A stretch of 64,000 nucleotides of DNA from Haloferula rosea (GCF_016595525.1 NZ_JAENII010000001.1:124001-188000); one strand, 5' to 3'; numbered from the stretch's first letter, positions 27,115 to 36,355 are shown. Notes: generated from the letters alone by a model not told the origin. A program made the numbers and translations.

Positions 27115-30100
27115 GTGCGTGTGCGGAATCGACAGCTTCGGTCACAACATCCTTCACCCCGGGGTTTCGCTCTGGTGGCGGTGGTGTTGATGATGACCCT
27201 GTTGACGCTGCTCGGGGTTGCGCTGCTGAGCTTGTCAGCCGTGGAGTTGAGGGGCAGCAGCCATGGCGACCATCAGGCCATGGCGAGGACCAATGCGCGG
27301 CTTGCCCTGATGAGTGCGGTCGGGCAACTCCAGCGAGAGTTGGGGCCGGACCAACGGGTGACTGCTCAGGCGGACCTTCTCGATCCGAATTCAGATCGCC
27401 ATTGGACGGGTGTATGGTCGTCGGTCGACGAATCGGGAGCCAGCATCTGGCAGCGGGATCCGGAGTTGGGCGGCTGGACGGACGCCCGTTCGAATGGTTC
27501 GTGGAGTCGTGAGTCTGCGGTGAGGAAGTGGCTGGTCAGCGGTGATGCCTCACCCGGCAGCGGAGCTGAGCGGGTTGAGTTGTTGGGCGATGGCTCGGTG
27601 GAGACCGGCGAAGAGGTCACGGCTCCCTTGGTCGAAATCGAGGGGACCGGACGACTGGCTTGGTGGACGGGTGATCTGAGCGTGCGTGCCAATCTCTCCG
27701 TGGCGGATCGGCATGCGGATGCCGATGCCGAGGAACCGGGGCGGGCGACCTATCGGCGCATGCTGGCTCAGCAGGCGGAGGAAACGCTCATCGGGGATGG
27801 GATCGAATTCGGGTCCGGTGAACGGGAACGATTGGTCTCTACCAACACCGTGGGGCTGGTTGGTGGGGATGAATGGACCAAAAGACACTTCCATGACTTC
27901 ACCGTGAATTCGAAGGGGGTGCTCGCCGATGTGCGGGACGGCGGATTGAAAGGGGACCTGAGTGCATTCTTCGAGAGCGATGGGAGCGTTCCTTCGCTGG
28001 ACGGTATGGTGGGACTGGCCGACCAGGACTCCCTGCTGCTGGATGTCGAGAATTCGCGCCACCAGTCGACCGCTCCGAGGATGGGCTTGCTGCGCGACTG
28101 GGTCAGGTCAGCGGTTCCCTATTCCGGGAACAACGTGGCTTCCGTGGTCCCGGAAACCGACACGAGCGGTGGTGGACTCAGCGAGAAGCTGGCCCTGTGC
28201 AACGAGAGCCCAACGCGTCTCAGGTCGGCGATCAAGTCGAGCCTGCAGCCGGTCCTCGTGGAGGCGAGCAATTACCTGCAGATCAGTACTTACCAACTCA
28301 CGCCTCTTCCCCGCCCTTCCTACCAGCTGCGTCACCACCTCTACCCGCGGGTAGTACTGTGGAACCCGTACAACGTGGAGCTGAGGTTTGATTCAGCCAT
28401 TGTTATGTTGCAAACTAATGGACGGCAGGAAATGTGGACGGACAGTGAGCAATACGATGAGGAGGGGAATGTTGACAGAATTCGTCGGAGTCAGTGGCTC
28501 TCATTCGAGGGAGGAAGGAGTACTAACTTCGTGCCAGACTTTCGAAAAGGGCAGTTTCGAGTTAATCAGACGGAGGGTTATAATGACCCATATATGGGTT
28601 CCTACTACTTCACGATCCCTGAGACTACATTTGGTCCCGGTGAGTGCTTGGTGTTTTCGCCCCGTAGATCTGCTGAGTACGACGGACTAAGTGCTTATCG
28701 GCCCGGCCCATATAATCTTGCAGCCAATATGCTCAGCTGCGAAGTCGCTCCCGATCCGTCACGCAGTTTCTATGTTTCTGGATCTGATATCGACAAGGAT
28801 GGGGCTCCGTTTCGTCCGATCCGGTTTTGGTATGCTCCGACTCCAGCCTGGTCGTTTGATGGACGGGGCGTTGTCAATCAAGGTGATGACACCCGCGTCG
28901 TGATGAAGCACTTGGGTGATGTCAGCACGGTCACTTTCGAAGTATTCGATTCGCTTCCCCAACTGGCCTACATTTCGGCGTCGCTTCAGTATGGTGCAGG
29001 TAGGGAGCCTCGGGTTTCTTGGAATGATCAGCGTCCGATGGATGTTGAGTTGCTTGATCCGGTCAACCCTCGCCCGACCTTGGACCCCGATGTGCGAACC
29101 CGTGAGGGCATCCGCTTGCGTTGGTTCGACGAGCATTTGTCGAACATCGTGAACTCCGGTGCGCTGGCGGCGGATTCGCATTTCTTCGAGGAGGCACTTT
29201 TCGCGACATGGAATCCACGGGCGACCTACGCGGTCAGAAGCCCGTGGGAGAATCTCGGCGGGAGCATGCCGACCGGAGGGCGAACGGGATCCGGAGGGGG
29301 GCCATGGTTCTTCGGAGCTTATACCCGCGACCTCTATGATGAGTTGGTCAGCTTCAATGAACAGGTGCCGGTTTTCCGGGAAGGGAGGTACCATGGCAAT
29401 CCCTTCGGTCCTCCGCAGGAAGGGCAGACGCGTCATACGGTTTTCGAGTTGCCGCGTTCCGAAACCGGGGTGATTTCCCTGGGTCAGTTGCAGCACGCCA
29501 AGTTGTCCGATCTGGTCTGGCATCCGTCGTTTGCCATCGGAAATTCCCTGGTGGATCCGCGTCTCGGGCTCGAGGGGATGACGGGGACGATCCCGCGGAG
29601 TGATTCTGAGGATGAACACAAGCTTGGTGGGTTCCACCGCAACGCCATCGGGTGGTCGTCCGACGCCCAACGCTCGAGTGACCGGGAAGCATGGGCAGAG
29701 CAGGCACGTGCCTTGTTGCAGGACATTCCTGACGATGACCACCTGGTTTATGATCTCTCGTATGAAGCCAATCAGGGGTTGTGGGATCGCTTTTTCGTTT
29801 CCAGTGGAGATGCCGGTGCGAAGGCCGCATTCATTGAGGACCCTGACGGCAAGCCACTCCCCAACGGCCGGATGGTGCTTGCCGGATCGACCCGGTCGGA
29901 GCTGACGTCCGAGCGGATCGCCGACTTCCATCAAGCCGCCTATCATCTGCTGGTCGATGGTGCTTTCAATGTGAACTCGACACGTGTGGAGGCATGGAAG
30001 GCGATGCTGGCCGCCACCCGGGATACGGAGTTGGGAACTTCGTTTTCGCGGATGCTCGAGCCCGTCGAGGGTTCCCATGGTGAAGATGACCCCGGGAACT

Positions 30101-30714
30101 CGGATTCCGGCTGGGCGGGTTCACGAGTGCTGCAGGACGATGAGATCGAGCGCCTCGCGGTCGCGATCGTGGATGAAGTTCGGAAGCGCGGGCCGTTCCT
30201 TTCGCTGGCTGACTTCGTCAACCGGCGGTTGGCTGACGACGAAACCGGTCGCACGGGGGCGCTGCAGGCTGCGATCGATCGCGCCGGACCACGCGGTGAC
30301 AGCCTGAATCAGGAGTTTCTGGATGACTATCCGCTGAACAACGAGGATCCGATCCGCGACTATACCCACCCCGACAACATTCAGGACTCCACCCGCCTTG
30401 AGCAAACCCTCAAGCCATCGAGCAAGGCGTGGGGGGCGGCCGGATTCCTCACCCAGGGTGATCTGCTTCAGCCCTTGGCACCTGTGTTGACCGCGCGTTC
30501 CGACACCTTCGTCATTCGAGCGTATGGTGATGTGGTGGACTCCAGTGGTGACATTCTCGCCAGAGCCTGGTGTGAAGCCGAAGTGCAACGGACTCCCGTT
30601 CCCATCGATCCGGATCGAAGCGGGTTGAACCCGCGTCGCTCGTCCGGAAGCCCCGAGTTCGGGCGCCGCTTCGAGATTGTGTCGTTCCGTTGGTTGAAGC
30701 CCGAAGAGGTATAG
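27115..30714 (+). CDS. Verru_Chthon cassette protein A-type giant prepilin-like protein
   Basis: A 1199-residue protein with a type IV prepilin-like N-terminus: basic stretch, then PRGFALVAVVLMMTLLTLLG and a short polar turn (VELRGSSHGD). The RGFAL motif resembles the prepilin peptidase site of PilX and GspK pseudopilins. The large rest is predicted extracytoplasmic. It carries FNVNSTRVEAWKAML near residue 950, comparable to the NxNTA region of GspK, and ends with DTFVIRAYGDVVD, RAWCEAEVQR and FRWLKPEEV, all matched in the paralogue at 58827-62228. Verru_Chthon A proteins are known only as a lineage-restricted cassette family of unknown function. Start is GTG at 27115 or 27121. Bases 28380-28960 have visibly lower GC than the rest. 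No cassette B-D partners are next to it. Confidence 0.82.
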   Translation: MRVRNRQLRSQHPSPRGFALVAVVLMMTLLTLLGVALLSLSAVELRGSSHGDHQAMARTNARLALMSAVGQLQRELGPDQRVTAQADLLDPNSDRHWTGVWSSVDESGASIWQRDPELGGWTDARSNGSWSRESAVRKWLVSGDASPGSGAERVELLGDGSVETGEEVTAPLVEIEGTGRLAWWTGDLSVRANLSVADRHADADAEEPGRATYRRMLAQQAEETLIGDGIEFGSGERERLVSTNTVGLVGGDEWTKRHFHDFTVNSKGVLADVRDGGLKGDLSAFFESDGSVPSLDGMVGLADQDSLLLDVENSRHQSTAPRMGLLRDWVRSAVPYSGNNVASVVPETDTSGGGLSEKLALCNESPTRLRSAIKSSLQPVLVEASNYLQISTYQLTPLPRPSYQLRHHLYPRVVLWNPYNVELRFDSAIVMLQTNGRQEMWTDSEQYDEEGNVDRIRRSQWLSFEGGRSTNFVPDFRKGQFRVNQTEGYNDPYMGSYYFTIPETTFGPGECLVFSPRRSAEYDGLSAYRPGPYNLAANMLSCEVAPDPSRSFYVSGSDIDKDGAPFRPIRFWYAPTPAWSFDGRGVVNQGDDTRVVMKHLGDVSTVTFEVFDSLPQLAYISASLQYGAGREPRVSWNDQRPMDVELLDPVNPRPTLDPDVRTREGIRLRWFDEHLSNIVNSGALAADSHFFEEALFATWNPRATYAVRSPWENLGGSMPTGGRTGSGGGPWFFGAYTRDLYDELVSFNEQVPVFREGRYHGNPFGPPQEGQTRHTVFELPRSETGVISLGQLQHAKLSDLVWHPSFAIGNSLVDPRLGLEGMTGTIPRSDSEDEHKLGGFHRNAIGWSSDAQRSSDREAWAEQARALLQDIPDDDHLVYDLSYEANQGLWDRFFVSSGDAGAKAAFIEDPDGKPLPNGRMVLAGSTRSELTSERIADFHQAAYHLLVDGAFNVNSTRVEAWKAMLAATRDTELGTSFSRMLEPVEGSHGEDDPGNSDSGWAGSRVLQDDEIERLAVAIVDEVRKRGPFLSLADFVNRRLADDETGRTGALQAAIDRAGPRGDSLNQEFLDDYPLNNEDPIRDYTHPDNIQDSTRLEQTLKPSSKAWGAAGFLTQGDLLQPLAPVLTARSDTFVIRAYGDVVDSSGDILARAWCEAEVQRTPVPIDPDRSGLNPRRSSGSPEFGRRFEIVSFRWLKPEEV

Positions 30715-30790
30715 GAGCGCCACGGGAGGTCATGAGGACCCCGGGTTACTCGCGAGGGTAGAGGGATGTGGTCCGTTCCTCCTGGATCGG

Positions 30791-31498
30791 TCAGGGCACG
30801 GGGAAGCGGGGGATCCCGCAGGGTAGATGAATCCAGCCTTCTCGCGTTGCCTGCTCCTTCTTTTCCGGGTCGGGTGGGATTGTTGCTCCTTCCGCTGCCT
30901 GCCATGTGGTGATCGAGGCGACGAGCGCATCGAGCATGTTGTCATCCTCATGGCAGCCTTCGGCGCCGTCGAGCCATGGCATGCGGGTCTTCAGTGCCTT
31001 CACCAGGGTCGTTCTCCTGTCCCGAGCCTCCCGTGACTTGCCTTTGTAGCCGGACACCGTGATGCCCCAGATGTTCATGCTCCCCGCTGGATAGACTTCG
31101 AAAAAGCGACCACCGCTGCGATCCGCAATGTCATGCCGCTCGAGCAGAGCCATGGCCCGCATCGCCGGTAGGGCGATGAGGTCGGAAGAGACGCTCAGGG
31201 GCCAACGACCGGTGATCTTGCGGGTTGCGAAATCCGTGGCACGGAAGCGTAGCCGATCTCGCAATGGTTTGTTCCAAGTCCGCGAGGTCCATTTTGCCAC
31301 CGCATCAACGAAAGCCGTTGGCCAACCGAAAGGAGCATCGATGCCGACCGCGCCCGCACGCTGAATGGCTTGGTCGAGTTCGTCGTCATCGCAGTTCATT
31401 TTCAGCCGCCTGACGTGGGCGCTGCATGAGGTCCACTCAATCTCGCACATGGCGGTGAAGGCGGGTTGTGATGCGAGGTCGATGCCCAAGGTCAGCAT
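30791..31498 (-). CDS. DUF429 domain-containing protein
   Basis: A 235-residue cytoplasmic protein. It opens with LGIDLASQPAFTAMCEIEW and continues with GAVGIDAPFGWPTAFVDAV, RATDFATRK, YPAGSMNIWG and DNMLDALVASITTW, the conserved blocks of DUF429. The acidic residues at the start (GIDLA), in the GIDAPFGWP motif and in the DALVAS block resemble an RNase H-like arrangement, so a nuclease-type fold is plausible, but no function is established. It converges with the Verru_Chthon A gene upstream. The C-terminal 40 residues (EKKEQATREGWIHLPCG) are less conserved. Confidence 0.8.
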   Translation of the reverse strand: MLTLGIDLASQPAFTAMCEIEWTSCSAHVRRLKMNCDDDELDQAIQRAGAVGIDAPFGWPTAFVDAVAKWTSRTWNKPLRDRLRFRATDFATRKITGRWPLSVSSDLIALPAMRAMALLERHDIADRSGGRFFEVYPAGSMNIWGITVSGYKGKSREARDRRTTLVKALKTRMPWLDGAEGCHEDDNMLDALVASITTWQAAEGATIPPDPEKKEQATREGWIHLPCGIPRFPVP

Positions 31499-31672
31499 GA
31501 AGCGTGGTGTCCGGGTTCACGGCAGACGGTTCGATGCCCGTCGTGGTGTATGAAGAGTCCGAAAATCCATGATGTCAGTCGCACGAAAAACGTTTCACAA
31601 TAAGTGCACTGGGCTCACAGGTTCGCTGGTGCTCTCGAAGAGACGAAGGGCGGAAAAACGACCGGGAAACCG

Positions 31673-31688
31673 CTTTCGCAAGCGAAAG
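31673..31688. promoter_or_regulatory. CTTTCGC-AA-GCGAAAG inverted repeat upstream of the fasciclin gene
   Basis: A perfect 7-base inverted repeat around AA, flanked by GAAA and TTTC that extend the symmetry after a short mismatch. It lies in the 298-base gap between the DUF429 gene and the fasciclin gene, 109 bases before the fasciclin start. It has no U-run, so an operator is more likely than a terminator. I see no gene in the rest of this gap. Confidence 0.35.
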
Positions 31689-31796
31689 TTTCGTAGGCCG
31701 ATTTTTCATGAGACAGGCAGGAATGCGGTGCTTTCCTAGGGCGTCGGAGGCAACTCCGAGATCAACTGAACCAAAACAACAAACGAATCAATTATC

Positions 31797-32291
31797 ATGA
31801 AAATGCTCGCATCATTCATCGCCACCGCCGCCCTTCTTCTTCCTGCCGTCTCGCTTGCCGAGGAAGCAGACAAGCCAACCCAGTCGGTTGTCGCCATTGC
31901 GGCCGGTAATGAGGATTTCTCGACACTCGTTGCCGCCGTCAAGGCAGCCGGTCTTGCTGAGGCTTTGTCCGGAGATGGTCCATTCACCATCTTCGCCCCA
32001 ACGAATGCCGCGTTCGAAAAGCTTCCGGAAGGAACGGTAGAGACGCTTCTGAAGCCAGAGAACAAGGAGAAGCTTCAGGGCATCCTCAAGTATCACGTCG
32101 TTTCCGGCAAGGTGATGGCGGCTGATGTGACCGCAGGCGAAGTCGAAATGCTCAGCGGTGACAAGGCAACCATCAAGGTGGCCGATGGCGTGGTCACCAT
32201 CGACAAGGCGAAGGTCGTCAAGACCGACATCGTCGGCACCAACGGAGTGATCCACGTGATCGACTCGGTGATCCTTCCTGCAAAGAAGTAA
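31797..32291 (+). CDS. Exported fasciclin (FAS1) domain protein
   Basis: A 164-residue protein with a signal peptide ([23 protein letters not shown]) and one FAS1 domain: [20 protein letters not shown], then [20 protein letters not shown] (the conserved FAPTN box), [10 protein letters not shown] (the YH box) and [12 protein letters not shown] at the end. FAS1 domains mediate adhesion or weak protein contacts; small single-domain forms are common secreted proteins in bacteria. A leader of A/C-rich sequence precedes the ATG. It is followed by a strong terminator and is therefore monocistronic. Confidence 0.94.
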   Translation: MKMLASFIATAALLLPAVSLAEEADKPTQSVVAIAAGNEDFSTLVAAVKAAGLAEALSGDGPFTIFAPTNAAFEKLPEGTVETLLKPENKEKLQGILKYHVVSGKVMAADVTAGEVEMLSGDKATIKVADGVVTIDKAKVVKTDIVGTNGVIHVIDSVILPAKK

Positions 32292-32322
32292 ACGTTCCGA
32301 AGAACACCTAGTCATTCTTTCA

Positions 32323-32351
32323 AGCCACGCCCGATGAGGGCGTGGCTTTTT
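32323..32351 (+). terminator. Rho-independent terminator of the fasciclin gene
   Basis: AGCCACGCCC (32323-32332), loop GATGA, GGGCGTGGCT (32338-32347) form a perfect 10-base stem followed by TTTTT. Confidence 0.9.
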
Positions 32352-32476
32352 CGTTGGGTCGGGGTTGTGATTCCTGAGCTTAGCCTGACGTTGGCTGAGT
32401 TCTTGCCGCAGCAGGGGGTGCGTGGTTGATTGGGGTGGCTGGCGGGTCGAAAGTGGACTGCCGCACATTTGACACG

Positions 32477-34258
32477 GTGAAGATACGCACGAAACTTTTC
32501 CTCGCGCTGGTGCTTGTGGTCGCTGGCGGCACTGCCGGTACGCTTGTTCTTGCCGAGCGTCAGTTCCAATCATGGGTGCGCACCCAAGTGCTGGAGAGCT
32601 TCGAACGCGATATCGGTCGACTTCTCGAGTCGAGGCAGGAGCGCCTGGCTGAAGTCAGGGAGGTGGCCATGAAACTGGCGAAGCATGATGTGGTGGCGCG
32701 CACCATCAAGTCGGAGCGTTCTCAGGTGTCCGAGGAGGATCGGGAGGCCATGCAGCTGGCGTACACGCAAGCCATCCGGCCCATGCGGGGGCTACGAGGA
32801 CAGACAGCTGGCAGGGAAGGGAGCGAGGGCCAGGCGGAGCGGCCGCCACTGGAGCTGCCATTGATGGGGGTCGTGGGCCTGGATGGGGATCGGGTGTTCC
32901 TCAGTCGGAAACGTGGGAGGTTGGCTGCTTCGTGGAAGGACGCGGGGGAGCACTTCGCGGCGACGGAGGGTGAGGCTCTGCAGGTGGTGGGATACGGTCT
33001 GGTGGATGATAGGGATCCCGGGGAGGGCAGGGTGAAGGAAGTGGTCGTGACCCCGGTCGAAGTGGATGGCGAGTGGGCAGGATGGTTTTTCCTGGGGCGG
33101 GATGCAGGGAGTCGCGAAGAAAGGGTGCTTGCGAAATTCGGAGCCCGCGAGTCGTGGACGGGACTGTGGGTCGATGGCGAGTGGTTTGCCGAAGGGGTGG
33201 ATCCAAGTCTGTCTTCGATGATCGAGAAGAGGCTCGATGGCCGCTTGATCGAGTCAATGGACCCCGTGGTTTTTCGATGGCAGGACGAACCTTATCTCCT
33301 GCTGGCCCGTGAATTGAATCCGGAGTCTCCCCTCGGGCGTGGTGCCCAGGTTGCGGTGTTCAGTTTGGCTCGGCTGGATGATGCGGTGGAACACCTTCGC
33401 TGGGGCGTTGCGTTGCTCGGTGTGGCGACATTGCTCCTGACCATCCTTGTGGCGTGGTGGTTGTCGCGGCGCTTCAGCGGTCCCATCCTCCGCCTGGTGG
33501 AAGCAACCCAGAAGGTGCGGGAGGGGCGGCTGGACTGGAAGGTGCCCGTGACTGGAACGGATGAATTCGCCACGCTCGCCACCGACTTCAACCGGATGAC
33601 GGAAGACCTGAGTCTGAAGGAGAAGTATCACGACCTGTTAGGTAAGACGAGTGACCCGGTGGTGGCCCGGCGGTTGACCGAGGGCTCGATGTCCCTGGGC
33701 GGTGAGCTCCGTCATGCGGCCGTGGTTTTCTGTGATATCCGCGGGTTTACCGCGATGACGGACGGGATGGCTCCCTCCGATGTCATCCACATGCTCAATC
33801 ACCACATGACGGCCATGACGCGGGTGATCCATGCGCATGGCGGCGTGGTCGACAAATTCGTTGGCGATCTGGTGATGGGCGTCTTTGGTGCCCCGGTTTC
33901 AAGGGAGGATGATGTGGCCCGGGCGGCTGCGTGTGCCACCGGAATGATTCGTGCCCGCGCCGAACTCAATGGGGCAATGGGTGAGCCGGTGGAGATCGGG
34001 GTGGGTCTTGCCGCTGGTGAGATCGTTTCAGGTTTGATGGGTTCGGAAGACCGATTGAACTATACGGTCCTGGGCGACCGGGTGAATCTTGCAGCCCGAC
34101 TCTGTTCGCTGGCCGGATCCGGTGAGGTGCTGGTGGATGAACAAACGGCCGAACTTCTCGGCGAGGATGTCGCCAAGGAACCGAGAGGAACCATGGAGGT
34201 GCGCGGGTTCCGGAGTGCGGTGGGAATCTGGTCGCTGGTGGTGGAAGCCGATGGCTGA
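32477..34258 (+). CDS. Membrane-bound class III adenylate/guanylate cyclase with HAMP domain
   Basis: A protein of 593 residues from a GTG at 32477 (VKIRTKLFLALVLVVAGG begins TM1). An upstream TTG about 50 bases earlier is possible. Layout: TM1 (about 5-27), extracytoplasmic sensor region (28-310), TM2 (about 311-333), HAMP (334-385) and cyclase domain (about 405-590). Catalytic features include AAVVFCDIRGFTAMTD (first metal Asp), VDKFVGDLVMGVFGAP (second metal Asp) and NYTVLGDRVNLAARL (transition-state region). It would make cyclic AMP or GMP in response to an external signal. The sensor region is not recognised. It converges with the ndh gene, the two stop codons being one base apart. Confidence 0.92.
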   Translation: MKIRTKLFLALVLVVAGGTAGTLVLAERQFQSWVRTQVLESFERDIGRLLESRQERLAEVREVAMKLAKHDVVARTIKSERSQVSEEDREAMQLAYTQAIRPMRGLRGQTAGREGSEGQAERPPLELPLMGVVGLDGDRVFLSRKRGRLAASWKDAGEHFAATEGEALQVVGYGLVDDRDPGEGRVKEVVVTPVEVDGEWAGWFFLGRDAGSREERVLAKFGARESWTGLWVDGEWFAEGVDPSLSSMIEKRLDGRLIESMDPVVFRWQDEPYLLLARELNPESPLGRGAQVAVFSLARLDDAVEHLRWGVALLGVATLLLTILVAWWLSRRFSGPILRLVEATQKVREGRLDWKVPVTGTDEFATLATDFNRMTEDLSLKEKYHDLLGKTSDPVVARRLTEGSMSLGGELRHAAVVFCDIRGFTAMTDGMAPSDVIHMLNHHMTAMTRVIHAHGGVVDKFVGDLVMGVFGAPVSREDDVARAAACATGMIRARAELNGAMGEPVEIGVGLAAGEIVSGLMGSEDRLNYTVLGDRVNLAARLCSLAGSGEVLVDEQTAELLGEDVAKEPRGTMEVRGFRSAVGIWSLVVEADG

Positions 34259-34259
34259 A

Positions 34260-35588
34260 TCAGCGGCTGTTTCCTTGGGGAGGTGCGTCCGCCGGTGGAT
34301 TCACAATGACCCGCACGCCGGGATTGTTGCGGATGTAGGCGAATCCCCATCCCAGCAAGACCACCAGCTTGTTCCGGAATCCGATGAGGAAAAGAATGTG
34401 GACGAACAACCACGCGATCCAGGCGAGGAACCCCCTGAGCCGGAGTTTGCCGGATTTCACCACTGCGGCGTTCTTGCCGATGATGGCCATCAGTCCTTTG
34501 TCGAAGTATCGGAAGCCTGGTCTGAGTTCGTGCTTCTTCTCCTCGTAGCGGGTCTTTTCCAAGCGGAGTTCCTCCTTGAGAACCTTGGCGACGTGGTCAC
34601 CCATCTGGACGGCAGCAGGAGCCACTCCGGGGACGGGCTTGTCGTCCATGTCGTTCATCCGCACAAGGTCGCCAATGATGAAGACATCGGGATGACCCGG
34701 CACGGAGAGGTCCCGCTCTGGGGTGATGCGGCCTGACCGGTCGGCGGGTTCGACTCCCAGTTTTCCCGCGAGTGGATTGGCTTCGATGCCGGCGGCCCAG
34801 ATGATGGTGGAAGCTTCCAGTTTGGCTCCGTCGGTGAATTCGAGGTATGCGGGGCCGACATCGCGGACCATGCGTTCGGTCCAGACTTCGACGCCGAGTG
34901 TTTCAAGGCGCTCCTTCGCGTAGGCGCTCTGGTCTTCATCGTATGGGGTGAGCAAGCGATCGGCGGCCTCGATCAGGATGACCCGCAGGTCCGAGCTGTC
35001 GATTCGCCGGAACTCGCCCTTCATCGAGCGGTGGACCAAGTCGACGAACGCGCCGGAGAGCTCGACTCCCGTGGGTCCGCCGCCGACGATGGCGACGGTC
35101 ATGAGTCGTTTGCGTTCGACCGGATCGGTGGTTCGCTCGGCTTTCTCCAGACTGGAAAGGACTTGCCGGCGGATGCCCTGAGCGTCGGCCAGGGATTTCA
35201 GTCCGAGTGTGTGCTCCTCCCACTCGGGGTGACCAAAGAATGAGGTCTTCGCTCCGGTGGCGAGAACCAGATAGTCCCACGGATAAGAGTCACCGGAAGC
35301 CCCGACGGCCGTCTTCGTTTCAGTTCCGAGTTCCAGGATTTCGTCCATAAGGACGGTCACGTTGTTGGAGTCGCGGAACACCTGCCGCACCGAGCAGGCG
35401 ATGTCCGGTGCGGCCAGCGATGAAGTGGCAACTTGATAGAGAAGCGGCTGAAAGAGGTGGTGGTTGGTCCGCTCGACCAGGGTGACAGTGAATTTGTCGT
35501 TCTTGGACAGGGCTTTCGCACAAGCGATGCCGCCGAAGCCCGCACCGATGATGAGTACCCGGCGGGGGCGGAGGGTCTTCGATTCCAT
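34260..35588 (-). CDS. ndh: Type II NADH:quinone oxidoreductase
   Basis: NDH-2 oxidises NADH and reduces quinone without pumping protons. It has an FAD Rossmann motif at the N-terminus (VLIIGAGFGGIACAKAL), a second NAD(P)H Rossmann motif (VAIVGGGPTGVELSGAF) near 165 and the FAD-contacting VFIIGDLVRMNDMDDKPVPG near 300. The C-terminal hydrophobic part WIAWLFVHILFLIGFRNK is the membrane-associating segment. The ATG at 35588 yields 442 residues; the longer upstream frame has no Rossmann-like content. Possible aerobic respiratory role. It lies downstream of, and in the same direction as, the Cys-repeat protein gene but behind a terminator. Confidence 0.92.
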   Translation of the reverse strand: MESKTLRPRRVLIIGAGFGGIACAKALSKNDKFTVTLVERTNHHLFQPLLYQVATSSLAAPDIACSVRQVFRDSNNVTVLMDEILELGTETKTAVGASGDSYPWDYLVLATGAKTSFFGHPEWEEHTLGLKSLADAQGIRRQVLSSLEKAERTTDPVERKRLMTVAIVGGGPTGVELSGAFVDLVHRSMKGEFRRIDSSDLRVILIEAADRLLTPYDEDQSAYAKERLETLGVEVWTERMVRDVGPAYLEFTDGAKLEASTIIWAAGIEANPLAGKLGVEPADRSGRITPERDLSVPGHPDVFIIGDLVRMNDMDDKPVPGVAPAAVQMGDHVAKVLKEELRLEKTRYEEKKHELRPGFRYFDKGLMAIIGKNAAVVKSGKLRLRGFLAWIAWLFVHILFLIGFRNKLVVLLGWGFAYIRNNPGVRVIVNPPADAPPQGNSR

Positions 35589-35648
35589 ATGTGTCGACAC
35601 TCGCACCCGTGAGCTGGTGCGCAAGGCTGGTATGTTGCCGAGTGGATA

Positions 35649-35679
35649 CAAAAAAGCCGCCGGCGTTGCTGCCGGCGAC
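35649..35679 (-). terminator. Rho-independent terminator after the Cys-repeat gene
   Basis: On the minus strand GTCGCCGGC (35679-35671), loop AGCAAC, GCCGGCGGC (35664-35656) form a 9-base stem with one G-U pair, followed by TTTTTT (35655-35650). It lies 40 bases after the stop of the repeat protein. Confidence 0.85.
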
Positions 35680-35718
35680 TTCTTTCAAATCGTTCGCTCG
35701 AAGGAGCGAAGTGGCGAA

Positions 35719-36279
35719 TCAGGCCATGAGAAGAGCTTCTTCAGCTTCCTCATCCTTGTCGCACTTCTTGCACTTGCCAGCGAGGGCAGGCTCTTCCTCT
35801 TCGTCGCACTTCTTCTTGCACTTACCGGCGAGAGCAGGGTCTTCCTCTTCGTCGCACTTCTTCTTGCACTTACCGGCGAGAGCAGGGTCTTCCTCGTCGT
35901 CGCACTTTTTCTTGCACTTGCCAGCGAGAGCAGGGTCTTCCTCGTCGTCGCACTTTTTCTTGCACTTGCCAGCGAGAGCAGGATCTTCCTCGTCGTCGTC
36001 GCACTTCTTGCACTTGCCAGCGATCAGGGCTTCATCCTTTTCCTCGTCCTTGTCGCACTTCTTGCAGTCGGCGAGGGCTTCGTCTTTCTCCTCGTCCTTG
36101 TCGCACTTCTTGCAGTCGGCGAGGGCTTCGTCTTTCTCCTCGTCCTTATCGCACTTCTTGCAATCGGTGATGAGGGTGGTTTCTTCCTTTTCCTCGTCCT
36201 TGTCGCATTTCTTGCAGTCGGCGAAGGCCAGCGGCGCGCAGCAGCAGGTCAGAATCAGTGAGCGGATGATCAATTTCAT
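35719..36279 (-). CDS. Secreted Cys-Lys-Asp/Glu tandem-repeat protein, unknown function
   Basis: A 186-residue protein with a signal peptide (MKLIIRSLILTCCCAPLAFA) and then nothing but ten repeats of 16-19 residues. Repeats 1-4 are of type DCKKCDKDEEKDEALA; repeats 5-9 are of type GKCKKKCDDEEDPALA; repeat 10 is a mixture (GKCKKCDKDEEAEEALLMA). Each repeat has two Cys separated by two or three residues, giving 20 Cys, with Lys between them and a run of Asp/Glu after them. The composition suggests a metal-binding or thiol-rich polymer outside the cytoplasm, but no family is recognised. Neighbouring repeats are nearly identical at DNA level, pointing to recent expansion. A CA-rich leader without Shine-Dalgarno precedes the ATG; a strong terminator follows, so it is a single-gene unit between ptsI and ndh. 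Confidence 0.88.
   Translation of the reverse strand: MKLIIRSLILTCCCAPLAFADCKKCDKDEEKEETTLITDCKKCDKDEEKDEALADCKKCDKDEEKDEALADCKKCDKDEEKDEALIAGKCKKCDDDEEDPALAGKCKKKCDDEEDPALAGKCKKKCDDEEDPALAGKCKKKCDEEEDPALAGKCKKKCDEEEEPALAGKCKKCDKDEEAEEALLMA
35722..36219 (-). repeat. Ten tandem coding repeats of about 48 bases
   Basis: The array encodes residues 21-186 of the secreted Cys-rich protein. Block A (36219-36019) holds four units beginning DCKKC; block B (36018-35779) holds five units beginning GKC of exactly 48 bases each; the last unit (35778-35722) is a hybrid. Several adjacent units differ only at one or two codons (DD versus EE). No spacers exist, so it is not a CRISPR. Confidence 0.9.
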
Positions 36280-36355
36280 GGAGTTGTCTGGTTGGTTTAT
36301 CGGTTTGGAGTAGTTAATTCCGAGTGTTGGAACGCTTTAGAGGTACGTTTGTTCC

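Noticed and set aside
35722-36219. CRISPR-like array
   Set aside because: The roughly 48-base units are contiguous without spacers and code in frame for a secreted repeat protein.
35464-36261. Plus-strand frame with repeats of LALASESRVFLVVALF type resembling a membrane protein
   Set aside because: It is the antisense translation of the Cys-repeat gene; the minus strand has signal peptide, terminator and a sensible composition.
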